DNA of 64,000 bases from Snodgrassella sp945267035 (GTDB lineage Bacteria; Pseudomonadota; Gammaproteobacteria; Burkholderiales; Neisseriaceae). The notes beneath the pieces are model-generated. The model was given only the letters and a program-made list of their open reading frames with translations, had not been told where the DNA came from and searched no databases. Location of the stretch: assembly GCF_026535915.1 (NCBI RefSeq), contig NZ_JAFNPF010000001.1, positions 496,001 to 560,000 of the forward strand. Reading direction: 5' to 3'. Each line of letters opens with the position of its first letter. Position 1 is the first letter of the stretch. Below are positions 1-9,408 of this stretch, in pieces. A program made the translations under genes and the position numbers.

Positions 1-245
1 CTGTAGGTTATCATTTCGGTAATATTTTCCCGAAATTGTCTTATGCTCACGGCTTTAACGTTAAAATCAACGGTACTAAAGAAAGAAACACCAAATACGA
101 TCAAGTTGTGTTAGGTGCTGATTACAGCTTCTCTAAACGTACTACTGCTAACGTTCAGGCTGGTTGGTTGCGTGAAGGCTTAGGCGAAAACCAAGGCAAA
201 GAGAAAACCACTGCATTTGGTGTTGGTCTGAAACACGTATTCTAA
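1..245 (+). CDS. Trimeric porin, C-terminal fragment (cut by window edge)
   Basis: This is the 3' end of an outer-membrane general porin. The reading frame is already open at base 3 and runs to TAA at 243-245, so the gene begins before the window. The last 80 codons are almost identical to the end of the complete porin at 1916-3034, with only about a dozen base differences, and both end in the C-terminal Phe needed for outer-membrane beta-barrel assembly. Similarity stops immediately after the stop codon. The two genes are therefore tandem paralogues on the same strand, about 1.7 kb apart. Confidence 0.9.
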   Translation, partial: VGYHFGNIFPKLSYAHGFNVKINGTKERNTKYDQVVLGADYSFSKRTTANVQAGWLREGLGENQGKEKTTAFGVGLKHVF

Positions 246-282
246 TTAGTTGTTAATACATACTGATTAGTACTTAAAATTG

Positions 283-330
283 ATCCCCGACTATAGAACA
301 ATTAAAACTGTTCTTAGTTGGGGATTAGTT
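283..330 (+). terminator. Probable rho-independent terminator of first porin gene
   Basis: ATCCCCGAC at 283-291 pairs with GTTGGGGAT at 317-325 (one wobble), and AGAACA/TGTTCT extends the stem inside. It lies 38 bases after the porin stop codon. The trailing T stretch is short and interrupted, so its strength is uncertain. Confidence 0.6.
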
Positions 331-668
331 TATTAAAAATTCATTTAGTTTTTAGCTAGAGTATCTTCGCAATCGTATAGAAATTAAAAGGTGTTGCTCA
401 ACTTGTTAGTGGTTGTTTCATTTTAAAATAATACAAGAATAAAATATTTAGTATTATTTAATAAAATAAAAAGGTATTTCTCCGTATGGGGACATTGCTC
501 TGAAATCAATACTAACCTCTTTAGGTATTAAGCTTTCTGGGTATATTTATTCCATTTCTGGCAAATTTTAAATCTGATAAATCATTTCTATGATCCAGAA
601 ATTTAAATTTTAAATTTGTATGATCCAAATACATGCTCGATTTAAGCGAATCATGCTAAATCAATTTT

Positions 669-1154
669 ATGGATTATTTATCCACTGATGATCATTGGTA
701 TTCTGAAAAAGGTTTATGTGAAAAAACAAAATTGGGAGATCTTAAGCCTAACTTTAATACCGCAGCATTGACTTCACATATTGATAAAACTTTAAAATGT
801 CCTTGAAAATGGAAAATACGATTGTAAAAATCAATATTTTATTAAAAATCACCATTGGTGTGATTTTGAAATTGTCAATCTAAAAGGAAATTTAATAATA
901 GAAGATAAATCAGGTTTTTCGCATAATTATGCTATTCAGATAATATTTGTAGATGTGTTCTTTATTCAATGTCTTTATAAGTGGAAAACAGATACTACAA
1001 AAGATGTATTCTATGTTCCCAATATAGATGAGACAAAAAAAATATTGGTTATGGGGTAGAAGAGGGTTATTTTTTTGTGTGGAATTTTAGCAGAAGATAT
1101 AGAAAGCCCTATATATTAAGTGCTAAAGATAATAGATTTGAAGTGTCGAAATAA
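669..1154 (+). pseudogene. Decayed hypothetical gene with at least two frameshifts
   Basis: Three consecutive open stretches in different frames read like one broken protein. The first runs 669-806 (ATG, then TGA), the second from about 811 to the TAG at 1057, and the third from about 1041 to the TAA at 1152. The second break coincides with a run of A at 1034-1042, a typical slippage site. The reconstructed peptide is about 155 residues, polar and rich in Lys, Asn and aromatic residues. I recognise no family. Base composition is more AT-rich than the neighbouring porins, suggesting acquired accessory DNA. It could be phase-variable rather than dead. Confidence 0.45.
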
Positions 1155-1159
1155 ATAAA

Positions 1160-1787
1160 CCCTTTAAAAAAAGACCGGGTAAAAGTTGGCTTTTTAATCT
1201 ATTTATCGTTTAACCAGTTCAATAATTCCCATGCGTTAGTAGGGAGAACTGTAACAGCAGTTTGAAAAGTCTGGCTGAAGAATAACAGAGCGTAATCTAT
1301 TTACATTGCGTTTCCGCTAACAGAACTGTTTGGGGTGATATTGCAGAGTGAGTTAAGCGTAAAACCCAGCCGATGAAAACTTTCAAAAAAAGGGAGTGTT
1401 TTCAAAATAGTGTCATGGGGAATAAATAAACCAGCTTATAGATACTGAATAATAATTCATCATGACGGATTCTTATCTTCCATCGCTAAACGCAAACACT
1501 TCTAATTCATTGCATGCGTAGCCATTTTAGCGAGTAGCTCAATGTTACTTGCCAATATGGATGATTAAAGTGTTGTATTTGAATTTTCTAAATAATATTT
1601 TTCAAACATATAAGAATATATTGCAGATGGTGATTAGTGTGAACTTAATGCATGAATGAGTGCATTAAAACGCTAATTTAATGGTTATATCGATTGTTTA
1701 AAAAACATTTCTGATATCGATTTATATTTATTTTACTTAATCAGCTATCGGTAGAATTTTCACATGCTTGAAATCACCGCCACTGGT
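1160..1787. other. Intergenic stretch, no gene recognised
   Basis: Between the decayed gene and the porin promoter there is no open frame of useful length. A coding-like stretch of about 18 codons ending in a stop is visible on the minus strand around 1505-1560, but it is too short to assign. The stretch looks like decayed accessory DNA between two porin copies. Confidence 0.4.
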
Positions 1788-1816
1788 TTGCTTTTTTAAT
1801 ATCCGCTCTATATATT
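1788..1816 (+). promoter_or_regulatory. Candidate sigma-70 promoter for the porin
   Basis: TTGCTT at 1788-1793 and TATATT at 1811-1816 are separated by exactly 17 bases, about 100 bases before the porin start codon. A long 5' untranslated region would follow. Confidence 0.4.
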
Positions 1817-1915
1817 CCGCTCACTCGTCATTTTGACGATAGATGTAAAACTTCAAAAGTGCTTCATTTGGTTTTTGAAGTTTGTGTTTTTGACATTGAA
1901 ATTAGGAATACAGTA

Positions 1916-3034
1916 ATGAAAAAAACCCTGATTGCTTTAGCTTTAACTACATTACCGGTTGCTGCTATGGCAGAGGTTGTTTTATATGGCCAAATGAAAG
2001 CAGGCTATGAAACTTCTTCAACTAAAACTAGTGGGGAAAGTCGTGGTCCATACCAGAATGGTATTGCGGACTACGGTTCAAGAATCGGTTTTAAAGGCTC
2101 TGAAGATTTAGGCAACGGTCTGAAAGCTATCTGGCAGGTGGAATCAGCTATTCATTTAGGCAACAATAATGATAAAGCTGATAACTTGGCTAACCGCGAC
2201 TCTTTTATTGGTTTGCAAAGTGATTTTGGTACGGTACGAGCCGGTCGCATTAGCAATGCCATGAAAGCTAATATGGATGTTGTTGATCCATGGGAATACA
2301 ATAATCAGGTTTTAGGTTTGGGTAAATTTACTCGTACTGGTGAGCGCTATGTTGGTATTGCCTACAATTCTCCTGATTTTGCGGGCTTTAACTTCGATGT
2401 TTTATATTCACCACGCGATAACGTCAATGACGGTGATCGCAATGCAGAATACGAGCGTGGTATTGGCGCCGGGGATAAGTACAGTGTTGGTCTGAATTAC
2501 CAAAATGCCGGATACTTTGCCAAATATGGTTTTGATTATCTGAAAAACTCTGCTGTTAAGTTAGATCGTTTGAATAAGGATATGAAAGACGGGCAGGTGC
2601 ACCGGATTGAAGGTGGTTACGATGCTGACAATTTATTTGTAGCAGTGGGCTATCAATTCACTAAGAATACCAGCTCTTACTTCCGTGGTCTGAACAATTT
2701 GAGTATCGTTGATCCGGCTTCTAAAGAAAAAATTGATGTTGGTGACCATGACTTGACCGTGGACAATCAGGGACAGGAAGCTGCTTTGACTGTAGGTTAT
2801 CATTTCGGTAACATTTTCCCGAAATTGTCTTATGCTCACGGCTTTAACGTTAAAATTAATGGTATTAAAGAGAAAAACACCAAATACGATCAGGTTGTGT
2901 TAGGTGCTGATTACAGTTTCTCTAAAAGTACTACTGCTAACGTTCAGGCTGGATGGTTACGTGAAGGCTTAGGTGAAAACCAAGGCAAAGAGAAAACCAC
3001 TGCATTTGGTGTTGGTCTGAAACACGTATTCTAA
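1916..3034 (+). CDS. Outer-membrane trimeric porin (PorB/gram-negative porin family)
   Basis: A 372-residue general diffusion porin of the outer membrane. The ATG at 1916 is chosen because it begins a clean signal peptide (MKKTLIALALTTLPVAAMA, cleaved after AMA). An upstream in-frame start at 1859 would add 19 residues that do not fit a signal sequence. After cleavage the protein starts EVVLYGQMKAGYE, typical of neisserial porins. Other family signs are GSRIGFKGSEDLGNGLKAIW and a terminal GLKHVF with C-terminal Phe. A weak Shine-Dalgarno sequence, AGGAA, lies at about 1903. The gene has its own terminator. The 3' third matches the truncated copy at the window start, so recombination between the copies is likely. 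Confidence 0.95.
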   Translation: MKKTLIALALTTLPVAAMAEVVLYGQMKAGYETSSTKTSGESRGPYQNGIADYGSRIGFKGSEDLGNGLKAIWQVESAIHLGNNNDKADNLANRDSFIGLQSDFGTVRAGRISNAMKANMDVVDPWEYNNQVLGLGKFTRTGERYVGIAYNSPDFAGFNFDVLYSPRDNVNDGDRNAEYERGIGAGDKYSVGLNYQNAGYFAKYGFDYLKNSAVKLDRLNKDMKDGQVHRIEGGYDADNLFVAVGYQFTKNTSSYFRGLNNLSIVDPASKEKIDVGDHDLTVDNQGQEAALTVGYHFGNIFPKLSYAHGFNVKINGIKEKNTKYDQVVLGADYSFSKSTTANVQAGWLREGLGENQGKEKTTAFGVGLKHVF

Positions 3035-3060
3035 TTTGAGTTTATCTCAGTATTGAAATT

Positions 3061-3084
3061 AAACCCGCTTCGGCGGGTTTTTTG
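3061..3084 (+). terminator. Rho-independent terminator of porin
   Basis: AAACCCGC-TTCG-GCGGGTTTTTT: a GC-rich 7-bp stem with a TTCG tetraloop and a T-run, 27 bases after the porin stop. Confidence 0.95.
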
Positions 3085-3611
3085 TTTTGCTTTTGTGTCA
3101 TCTGACTTAATATTTGGCTAATGATAAGGGGTTAAGTTATTCGGAATTTGCACTAGACATTGAGAATTATTTTGTCTAGGTTAAGTGGTTGTTCATCAAT
3201 GAAATTTAGCTAAAAGCATTTAGAAAATGGTCTGCATTTCGAGCAGATTTTTTGGGTTTTTGCTGAAAATCCATATAGGGTTAGCGTTATATTTTGAATT
3301 TTTTTAGAGTACTCATTCATTGATTAGAAAATAAGCAGTTTGAAAAATTTTGTGATAGTATCATGCTACATTTCCTAAATGTTTATTTTTTGTTTATTAC
3401 GATACTGAGTCGCTGGCAATTATTGTATTAAAGTTATTTTGCTCAGATGTTTCAATCTTCTTTTTATAATTGGTTATCTGCATTCAAAAAAGTCAAATTC
3501 GTCTTGGATAGTTATGATGAATGAATTTTATAAAGTTTTAAGTGAATGAAAACACAACATTTGTGTTAGAGCAGTTTGAGTATCTACTGATTTGATTAGG
3601 GGTAAATGATT
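3085..3611. other. Intergenic stretch, nothing recognised
   Basis: About 530 bases of AT-rich DNA between the porin terminator and the convergent DedA gene. No open frame, RNA gene or strong inverted repeat is visible. Confidence 0.5.
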
Positions 3612-4187
3612 TTAGTTAGAGGATTTTTTTTTGTGACGCTGTTTTAGGCATAGTGCTGCCATGATAATGAGTAGTATTAAGATAATCGCAATGATGACGA
3701 TTAATCTTGCATAATGTTGATATTTAGCTAATATCCAATGTGTAGATTCACCAAATATAAAACCAAAACTCAGTATCAATAAAGCCCAGAGTAGGGCTCC
3801 AATCATATTAAATAAAGCAAAACGAAGGAAAGGAACTTTACTCATTCCGATAGCTATGGGGCCGGCAATACGAACACCATACATGAAGCGCACTAAAATG
3901 ATAATAAGTGAACTATGTTTATACAGCATTTTGTCGGTTTTCTCCACCATGGGGGTCAGTTTGGGAAAATGTTTCAACAAACGGCTACCATAGTAACGCC
4001 CTAGAAAAAAGCACAGCTGGTCACCTAACATTCCACCACAGGCCGCACTTAACATAGCAGGAAAAAAATGTAGATAGCCTTTGTGGATAAAGAATCCGGC
4101 TAAGGTTAAAATGGTTTCACCTTCAAAAATACTACATAAAAAAATGGCCAAATAACCATACTGAGTCAAGAGGTAGTCAAAATTCAT
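3612..4187 (-). CDS. DedA family inner-membrane protein
   Basis: A 191-residue integral membrane protein of the DedA/SNARE-associated (VTT) family, whose members act in membrane lipid homeostasis and have been linked to undecaprenyl-phosphate or phospholipid translocation. Family marks are the N-terminal FEGETILTLAGF, the block GGMLGDQLCFFLGRYYGSRLL (residues about 51-71), and RFMYGVRIAGPIAIGMSKVPFLRF followed by NMIGALLW. Several hydrophobic helices are evident, the last one followed by a basic tail, KQRHKKK. It is a single gene, downstream of pyrE on the same strand with an 82-base gap. The exact substrate cannot be inferred from sequence. Confidence 0.85.
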   Translation of the reverse strand: MNFDYLLTQYGYLAIFLCSIFEGETILTLAGFFIHKGYLHFFPAMLSAACGGMLGDQLCFFLGRYYGSRLLKHFPKLTPMVEKTDKMLYKHSSLIIILVRFMYGVRIAGPIAIGMSKVPFLRFALFNMIGALLWALLILSFGFIFGESTHWILAKYQHYARLIVIIAIILILLIIMAALCLKQRHKKKSSN

Positions 4188-4269
4188 GTATGTTCGCTCT
4201 AATGCTTTAGCAGTAGGATAATATGCTTGAGAGTCATCCAGCCATTTTTTACATTTCTTTCAGGTTTTT

Positions 4270-4908
4270 CTATACACCATATTGCTGACGATAGGCTGAA
4301 ACCGGCTGACGGTATTCCGCCAGTTTGGCATCACTTTCTAATAGCTGGAGTAAATCTTTTAATGTAGCAATCGGGATAACTGGGATTTGAAATTGCTGTT
4401 CCACTTCTTGCACTGCAGAATGATCACTATTGCCTTTTTCCATTCGATCAAGCGCAATGGCAACACCTGCGGCCGTTGCGCCATGTTGTTGGATAATTTC
4501 TACTGACTCGCGCACAGAAGTACCGGCAGAAATGACGTCATCAATGATTAGTACTTTACCTTGCAAAGGCGCGCCCACGAGAACGCCGCCTTCTCCATGA
4601 TCTTTGACTTCTTTACGATTATAAGCATAGGGTACATTTCGACCTTGTTCGGCAAGCATCATTGCCGTAGCTGCTGCCAAAATGATGCCTTTATAGGCTG
4701 GACCAAACAACATATCAAATTGAACGCCGCTGGATAAGATTGAGCGCGCGTAAAAGCGTGCCAGTTGTAATATGCTGGAGCCATCATTGAATAATCCGGC
4801 ATTGAAAAAATACGGTGATTGTCGTCCAGCTTTGGTGGTAAATTGCCCAAATTTTAAGACGTTTTGTTGTAATGCAAAATGCAGAAAGTCCTGTCGGAAA
4901 TCAGACAT
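4270..4908 (-). CDS. pyrE: Orotate phosphoribosyltransferase
   Basis: PyrE converts orotate and PRPP to orotidine 5'-phosphate in de novo UMP synthesis (cytosolic dimer). The PRPP-binding loop VLIIDDVISAGTS is present, and FGPAYKGIILAAATA carries the phosphate-binding region. The ATG at 4908 gives 212 residues starting MSDFRQDFLHFAL, close to the 213 residues of the E. coli enzyme. The longer in-frame start at 4980 would add 24 unrelated residues and overlap the xth promoter region. The gene is divergent from xth. Confidence 0.96.
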   Translation of the reverse strand: MSDFRQDFLHFALQQNVLKFGQFTTKAGRQSPYFFNAGLFNDGSSILQLARFYARSILSSGVQFDMLFGPAYKGIILAAATAMMLAEQGRNVPYAYNRKEVKDHGEGGVLVGAPLQGKVLIIDDVISAGTSVRESVEIIQQHGATAAGVAIALDRMEKGNSDHSAVQEVEQQFQIPVIPIATLKDLLQLLESDAKLAEYRQPVSAYRQQYGV

Positions 4909-4985
4909 GGTGATCCTTAATGATAAAATAGATGATTTAATCAGTGATTGTTTAAATTTTATCATTATTTGAAAGGGCATGCCGA

Positions 4986-5756
4986 ATGCGGATTATATCA
5001 GTCAATGTCAACGGAATCCGATCTGCCGTCAGTAAAGGATTGATTAATTATCTGGCTCAAGCTCAGGCAGATATTGTGTGCGTTCAGGAATTAAAAGCTC
5101 AGGAAAAAGATATGTCAGCAGAGATGAAAAATCCTCTGGGGATGTACGGCATATGGCATACCGCGGAAAAAAGGGGTTATAGTGGCGTGGCTATTTATAG
5201 CAAAGTGAAACCAGATTTTACTCAAATCGGTTTGGGTTGGGATGATTTTGATCATGAGGGACGATACGTACGAGCGGATTTTGGACGATTAACGGTGATA
5301 TCGGTTTATTTGCCTTCGGGTAGTAGTTCTGAACAAAGACAACAAGCTAAATTTCGCTTTATGAATAAATTTTTGCCCTTACTGCGTGAATTACGAGCTT
5401 TGCAACGAGATATTGTGATTTGTGGAGACTGGAATATTGCCCACCAAAATATTGATTTGAAAAACTGGAAAGGGAATATCAAAAACTCTGGGTTTTTACC
5501 AGAAGAGCGACAATGGCTAACGCAAATCATTGATGATTTAGGCTGGGTTGATATCTGGCGTACACTATACCCAGAGGTACCCGGTTATACGTGGTGGAGT
5601 AATCGCGGACGGGCATATGCTAAGGATGTAGGCTGGCGCATTGATTATCAATTGACTACACCAGAGTTGGCCGCTTGTGCACAGCAAGCAATGGTTTATA
5701 AAGATGAAAAATTTTCTGATCATGCTCCGTTAGTTGTTGATTATATATATAATTAG
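4986..5756 (+). CDS. xth: Exodeoxyribonuclease III
   Basis: A 256-residue Mg-dependent AP endonuclease/3'-5' exonuclease of the ExoIII (EEP) family, acting in base excision repair. Active-site landmarks are N7 in VNVNGIR, E35 in CVQELKA, GDWNIAH, and the C-terminal SDHAPLVVDY containing the Asp-His pair. The length and N-terminal start match the family. The 77-base gap to divergent pyrE holds both promoters. Confidence 0.95.
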   Translation: MRIISVNVNGIRSAVSKGLINYLAQAQADIVCVQELKAQEKDMSAEMKNPLGMYGIWHTAEKRGYSGVAIYSKVKPDFTQIGLGWDDFDHEGRYVRADFGRLTVISVYLPSGSSSEQRQQAKFRFMNKFLPLLRELRALQRDIVICGDWNIAHQNIDLKNWKGNIKNSGFLPEERQWLTQIIDDLGWVDIWRTLYPEVPGYTWWSNRGRAYAKDVGWRIDYQLTTPELAACAQQAMVYKDEKFSDHAPLVVDYIYN

Positions 5757-5971
5757 GGTGTTTATGATAATTGAATACTAGTCGAATTAGGGTTTGGATG
5801 AATCATGCTAGGTATATGATCGAAATTGAATAATTTTTTTGGTTGATGTGATTAGTGGTTTATTCCTTCCATAATGATAAAGATAAATTTGTTGGTATTT
5901 CACTTGGTATGGATGAGAATTGTTTAAATTTTTGCCGATAACTTTTGTTCATTCTGGTGAAAATGAAAATT

Positions 5972-7366
5972 CTAGACGATGGTTTCTACAATTTCGTATT
6001 CTTGTATTTTATACAATAACGTTCTTTTACTGATTCCAAGTGATTTGGCGGTATTTTCTCTGTGACCATGATTGCGCTTTAGTTCGTTGATGATGAGTTC
6101 TTTTTCGTAATTTTTGACTTTGTCTTTTAATGTTACGCCATGTTGTTCAGTTTCTGCAAAATCGGGGTTGAATGCTGGTGTTTTATGATGAGTGAGGATG
6201 TGCTCGGGCAGATCCTGTGGATAAATAAATAGACCGTTTGACATGATTACTGCATGCTCGATGGCATTGGATAGTTCACGTACATTGCCCGGCCAATGGT
6301 ATTGGTTGAGGACTTCTACGGCACTAATGGAGAAGTCCAGTAATTCTTTGTTGTTCTCATGACAAAACTGATTGGCAAAATAACGTGCTAACAGCATGAC
6401 ATCGTTGGTGCGATCACGTAAGGGCGGTAAACTTAATCCCATCACATTTAAGCGATAAAATAAATCTTGCCTGAATTCTCCGCTTGAAATCATGTCTTGT
6501 AAGCTTCGGTTGGTGGCTGCAATCAGTCTGAAATCGGTTTTAATCGGTTTGTTACCGCCGATGGGTTCAAACTCTTTCTCTTGAATAACCCGCAGTAGTT
6601 TTACTTGTAGATTGGTGGACATTTCGGCAACTTCGTCGAGAAAAAGTGTGCCTAGATGTGCGCGTTCAAACAAGCCTTTTTGACGTTGGTATGCACCTGT
6701 AAATGAGCCTTTTTCATGTCCAAAGAGGGTACTCTCTAATAAGGTTTCGGGAAGTGCACCACAGTTTACTTTGATAAATGGTCCGGTTGATCGGGTGCTG
6801 TAGTAGTGAATGGTTTTGGCCACCAATTCTTTTCCGGTACCACTTTCACCGGTAATCAGTACGGTGGTTTTGGTTTGAGAAACTTTAGCTATATTGCGGC
6901 ACAGTTCCATCATGTTGGGGCTATTGGTGAGTATATGACCTTTATTATCTGAGGTTGATAATTCAATTTTAGGGGATAAGTTGATTCCCTGTTTTTTGGC
7001 TTTACCTAATTCTAATGTTCGTTTTACCAGTGCTTTCAAATCATTAAGATCGAAAGGTTTAACGATGTAATCAATGGCACCGTGTTTAAGCGCCTCGACC
7101 GCGGTATCCACTCCCGCATAGGCAGTCATCAAGATGATAAATATATCTGGATCAGCTTCTTTAATTTGTTTCAATGCTTCTAATCCAGACATTCCGGGTA
7201 ACCGATTATCCATAAGGATGAGATCAATGGGTTGCTGCTGAATGATGGACATGGCTTCCTCAGCATTATCAACGGTGATAACTTGATCATGTTCCTGCGA
7301 TAATATGATCGATAGCAGTTTACGTAGGTTTAATTCATCTTCAACAATGAGGATTTTTTCTGTCAT
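5972..7366 (-). CDS. atoC: Sigma-54-dependent response regulator AtoC
   Basis: A 464-residue NtrC-family regulator. The N-terminal receiver domain has the phosphoacceptor context LILMDNRLPGMSG. The central AAA+ sigma-54 activation domain has Walker A GESGTGKE, the sigma-54 contact loop GSFTGA and Walker B TLFLDEVAEM. The C-terminal Fis-type helix-turn-helix is NTAKSLGISKRTLLYKIQEY. The ATG at 7366 is preferred over a start at 7420 because MTEKILIVEDE is the normal receiver start. It begins 10 bases after atoS ends. Lying behind atoDAEB and beside an AtoS-like kinase, it should activate the ato operon in response to acetoacetate or short-chain fatty acids. It needs RpoN, which is encoded at 41584-42957. 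Confidence 0.9.
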   Translation of the reverse strand: MTEKILIVEDELNLRKLLSIILSQEHDQVITVDNAEEAMSIIQQQPIDLILMDNRLPGMSGLEALKQIKEADPDIFIILMTAYAGVDTAVEALKHGAIDYIVKPFDLNDLKALVKRTLELGKAKKQGINLSPKIELSTSDNKGHILTNSPNMMELCRNIAKVSQTKTTVLITGESGTGKELVAKTIHYYSTRSTGPFIKVNCGALPETLLESTLFGHEKGSFTGAYQRQKGLFERAHLGTLFLDEVAEMSTNLQVKLLRVIQEKEFEPIGGNKPIKTDFRLIAATNRSLQDMISSGEFRQDLFYRLNVMGLSLPPLRDRTNDVMLLARYFANQFCHENNKELLDFSISAVEVLNQYHWPGNVRELSNAIEHAVIMSNGLFIYPQDLPEHILTHHKTPAFNPDFAETEQHGVTLKDKVKNYEKELIINELKRNHGHRENTAKSLGISKRTLLYKIQEYEIVETIV

Positions 7367-7376
7367 AGGTGGTTTT

Positions 7377-9218
7377 TCAGTTAACGGGCAGTGCAACTTC
7401 GACAGTGACACCGCAACCATGTTGATTGTTTTTGATACTTATGTGCCCTTTATGTGAGGCAATAATTTTTTGAACCATGGGTAAACCTAAGCCGGTACCT
7501 GAGATTTTGGTGGTAAAAAATGGGGTAAAGATTTTTTCCATGAGTTCGGGCTTAATTCCTGCACCATTATCTTTTATGCGGATCAAAAGATATTTTTCAT
7601 TGCTGGATAAGGAGGTGTGTATTTCGATGATTCCTTTATCTTTAATGGCCTGAATAGCATTGATTATTAAATTGAGTAGAGCCTGTTTTGTTAGCTCTTT
7701 GTCTAAATACAACGCAGGTAGGTGTGGATCTAAAGCAAGGTTGATGCTGATGTTGTTGGAACGATGGGATGAATTCACCAATACGAGTACTTCTTCGATT
7801 AGGGTATTGATGTGTGCTGAAACATAATAATTCTTGGAGGGAACAGAAAAATCTAATAATTGTTGAATGACATGGTTAATGGAATCAACTTCTTTTAATA
7901 TGATTTCGATATATTCATTTTGTTCGTTCCGCGGTAGATCCATTTGGAGATATTGGACAAACCCTCGTACTGCTGCGAGTGGATTACGGATTTCATGCGC
8001 GATACCAGCCATTAATTCACCTAAAGCCACCAGCCGCTCTGTTTGCTGTATCAGTTTTTCAACTTCTTCTCGTTCGGTGATATCTTTGAATATCACGACG
8101 GCACCGATTATATTGCCCTGATAATCTTTTAGATGGTTGGTACTGGCTGAGATACGGATTATTTTTTTTGCTACTGGAAAATCAATTTCAACGCCAATGT
8201 GGTCAACACCATTAAATAGGGTATCCAATAACGGACTATCAAAATTTTTATCGTCAACTAAGGTTGAATGTGGCTGGCCTAATACTTGCTCCAGCTTGTA
8301 GCCAGTCATTTTTTCTGCTGCTGGATTTAACATGGTGATGGCGCCATTATTATCTACGGTAATCACGCCATCTAATGTGTTTTCCAGTATAAGCTCATTC
8401 ATGGTTTTGGTTTTGCGTAGTTTTTCTGCCAGACTATTGATCCCGTTAACGATTTCATTGAGTTCGCCACGAATAACCGGCAGGCGCGAATCTAAAGCAA
8501 ACGGAAGTTTTTCTAATCCGTTTTTGATGACATTGATATCATTGTTAAGTTTTCTGGATAATAAGGAAGCAATGCTGATACAGATCAACATGCAAATCAA
8601 ACTGATTGTGAGTACATTTTTATCAAATACCAGGGCTTGTTTTTCTATGTCATCTAATGATTCATTTGCCCAAATGTATCCGAGAATATGTTTATCACGT
8701 ACGATCGGGATCATGGCATTCATGATGTTGCCACGAATTTGATTTCCACTGTCGACCATAGGTAGGCCACTGAGCATCACTTCTCGACCTTTATGGGTGA
8801 GGGGAATGGATTTGCCTACGTTGACCCCATAAGCGGCCTGAGGGGCATAGACGATAATCGCATCCAGTTTTTTGTGATAATAGCCGGCGGCGATTTTCGG
8901 CATATTTTTAAGTAATGGCTCGATCTTTGGCGATAATATTTGATTAAGTTGTTGGATTTGTTGATTTTTAGGCAGTTTTGTATCTATTTGCTGATAACTA
9001 TCAGCCAATAATAAATCTAAGGTTTTGGTGACGGCGTAAAGCTTTTGAATTTTTTCCTGCCTGAGCAGGTCGCGTCCTTCTTTGTCGATAAATAAAGCAC
9101 AAACAATAATGGAGAAACAGGATAAAAGAGTCACTTGAAGAAATATGCGTGCACTGATTTTGTCAGGATATAAACGCGAAAAAAAACGGGCAGTCATCAT
9201 GGCTCTGATATCCATCAT
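7377..9218 (-). CDS. atoS: Sensor histidine kinase AtoS
   Basis: A 613-residue membrane sensor kinase. There is an N-terminal transmembrane segment around residues 24-45, a periplasmic sensor of about 150 residues ending in IPIVRDKHILGYIWANESL, as in AtoS proteins, and a second transmembrane helix. A HAMP-like linker and a PAS domain (ILENTLDGVITVDNNG) follow, then HisKA with H408 in GIAHEIRNPLAAVRGF and a HATPase domain with DNGAGIKPELMEKIF and GTGLGLPMV. The size is close to E. coli AtoS (608). The start is uncertain, because ATG codons at 9200 and 9197 are also possible. The phosphorylation partner is the adjacent AtoC. Confidence 0.88.
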   Translation of the reverse strand: MMDIRAMMTARFFSRLYPDKISARIFLQVTLLSCFSIIVCALFIDKEGRDLLRQEKIQKLYAVTKTLDLLLADSYQQIDTKLPKNQQIQQLNQILSPKIEPLLKNMPKIAAGYYHKKLDAIIVYAPQAAYGVNVGKSIPLTHKGREVMLSGLPMVDSGNQIRGNIMNAMIPIVRDKHILGYIWANESLDDIEKQALVFDKNVLTISLICMLICISIASLLSRKLNNDINVIKNGLEKLPFALDSRLPVIRGELNEIVNGINSLAEKLRKTKTMNELILENTLDGVITVDNNGAITMLNPAAEKMTGYKLEQVLGQPHSTLVDDKNFDSPLLDTLFNGVDHIGVEIDFPVAKKIIRISASTNHLKDYQGNIIGAVVIFKDITEREEVEKLIQQTERLVALGELMAGIAHEIRNPLAAVRGFVQYLQMDLPRNEQNEYIEIILKEVDSINHVIQQLLDFSVPSKNYYVSAHINTLIEEVLVLVNSSHRSNNISINLALDPHLPALYLDKELTKQALLNLIINAIQAIKDKGIIEIHTSLSSNEKYLLIRIKDNGAGIKPELMEKIFTPFFTTKISGTGLGLPMVQKIIASHKGHISIKNNQHGCGVTVEVALPVN

Positions 9219-9307
9219 TGGCTAAATTAAACGCCCATTTATTGACTTGCGGTATACATGGGAAATAGTGCTGGGCGAGTTGATAGATTTGATTGGCTGG
9301 TTTGCCT

Positions 9308-9341
9308 TATGGTGATATTAAACTGAGTCAATATCACCATA
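9308..9341 (-). terminator. Perfect 12-bp inverted repeat between atoB and atoS
   Basis: TATGGTGATATT at 9308-9319 is the exact reverse complement of 9330-9341, with a 10-base loop. It lies just after atoB. There is no T-run on either side, so it may be a weak or processed terminator or an mRNA stabiliser that lowers atoSC expression relative to atoDAEB. An operator role is also possible. Confidence 0.5.
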
Positions 9342-9408
9342 GGGTTACAAAGATGTCAATTTTTTCGCTGGCCTGATCAGCTGGTGATGAGGCAAGTGCT
9401 CGAAAAAT

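Noticed and set aside
1180..1200. Apparent hairpin AAAAAGACC/GGCTTTTT
   Set aside because: The stem is short and imperfect with weak pairs, and it is not placed after an intact gene.
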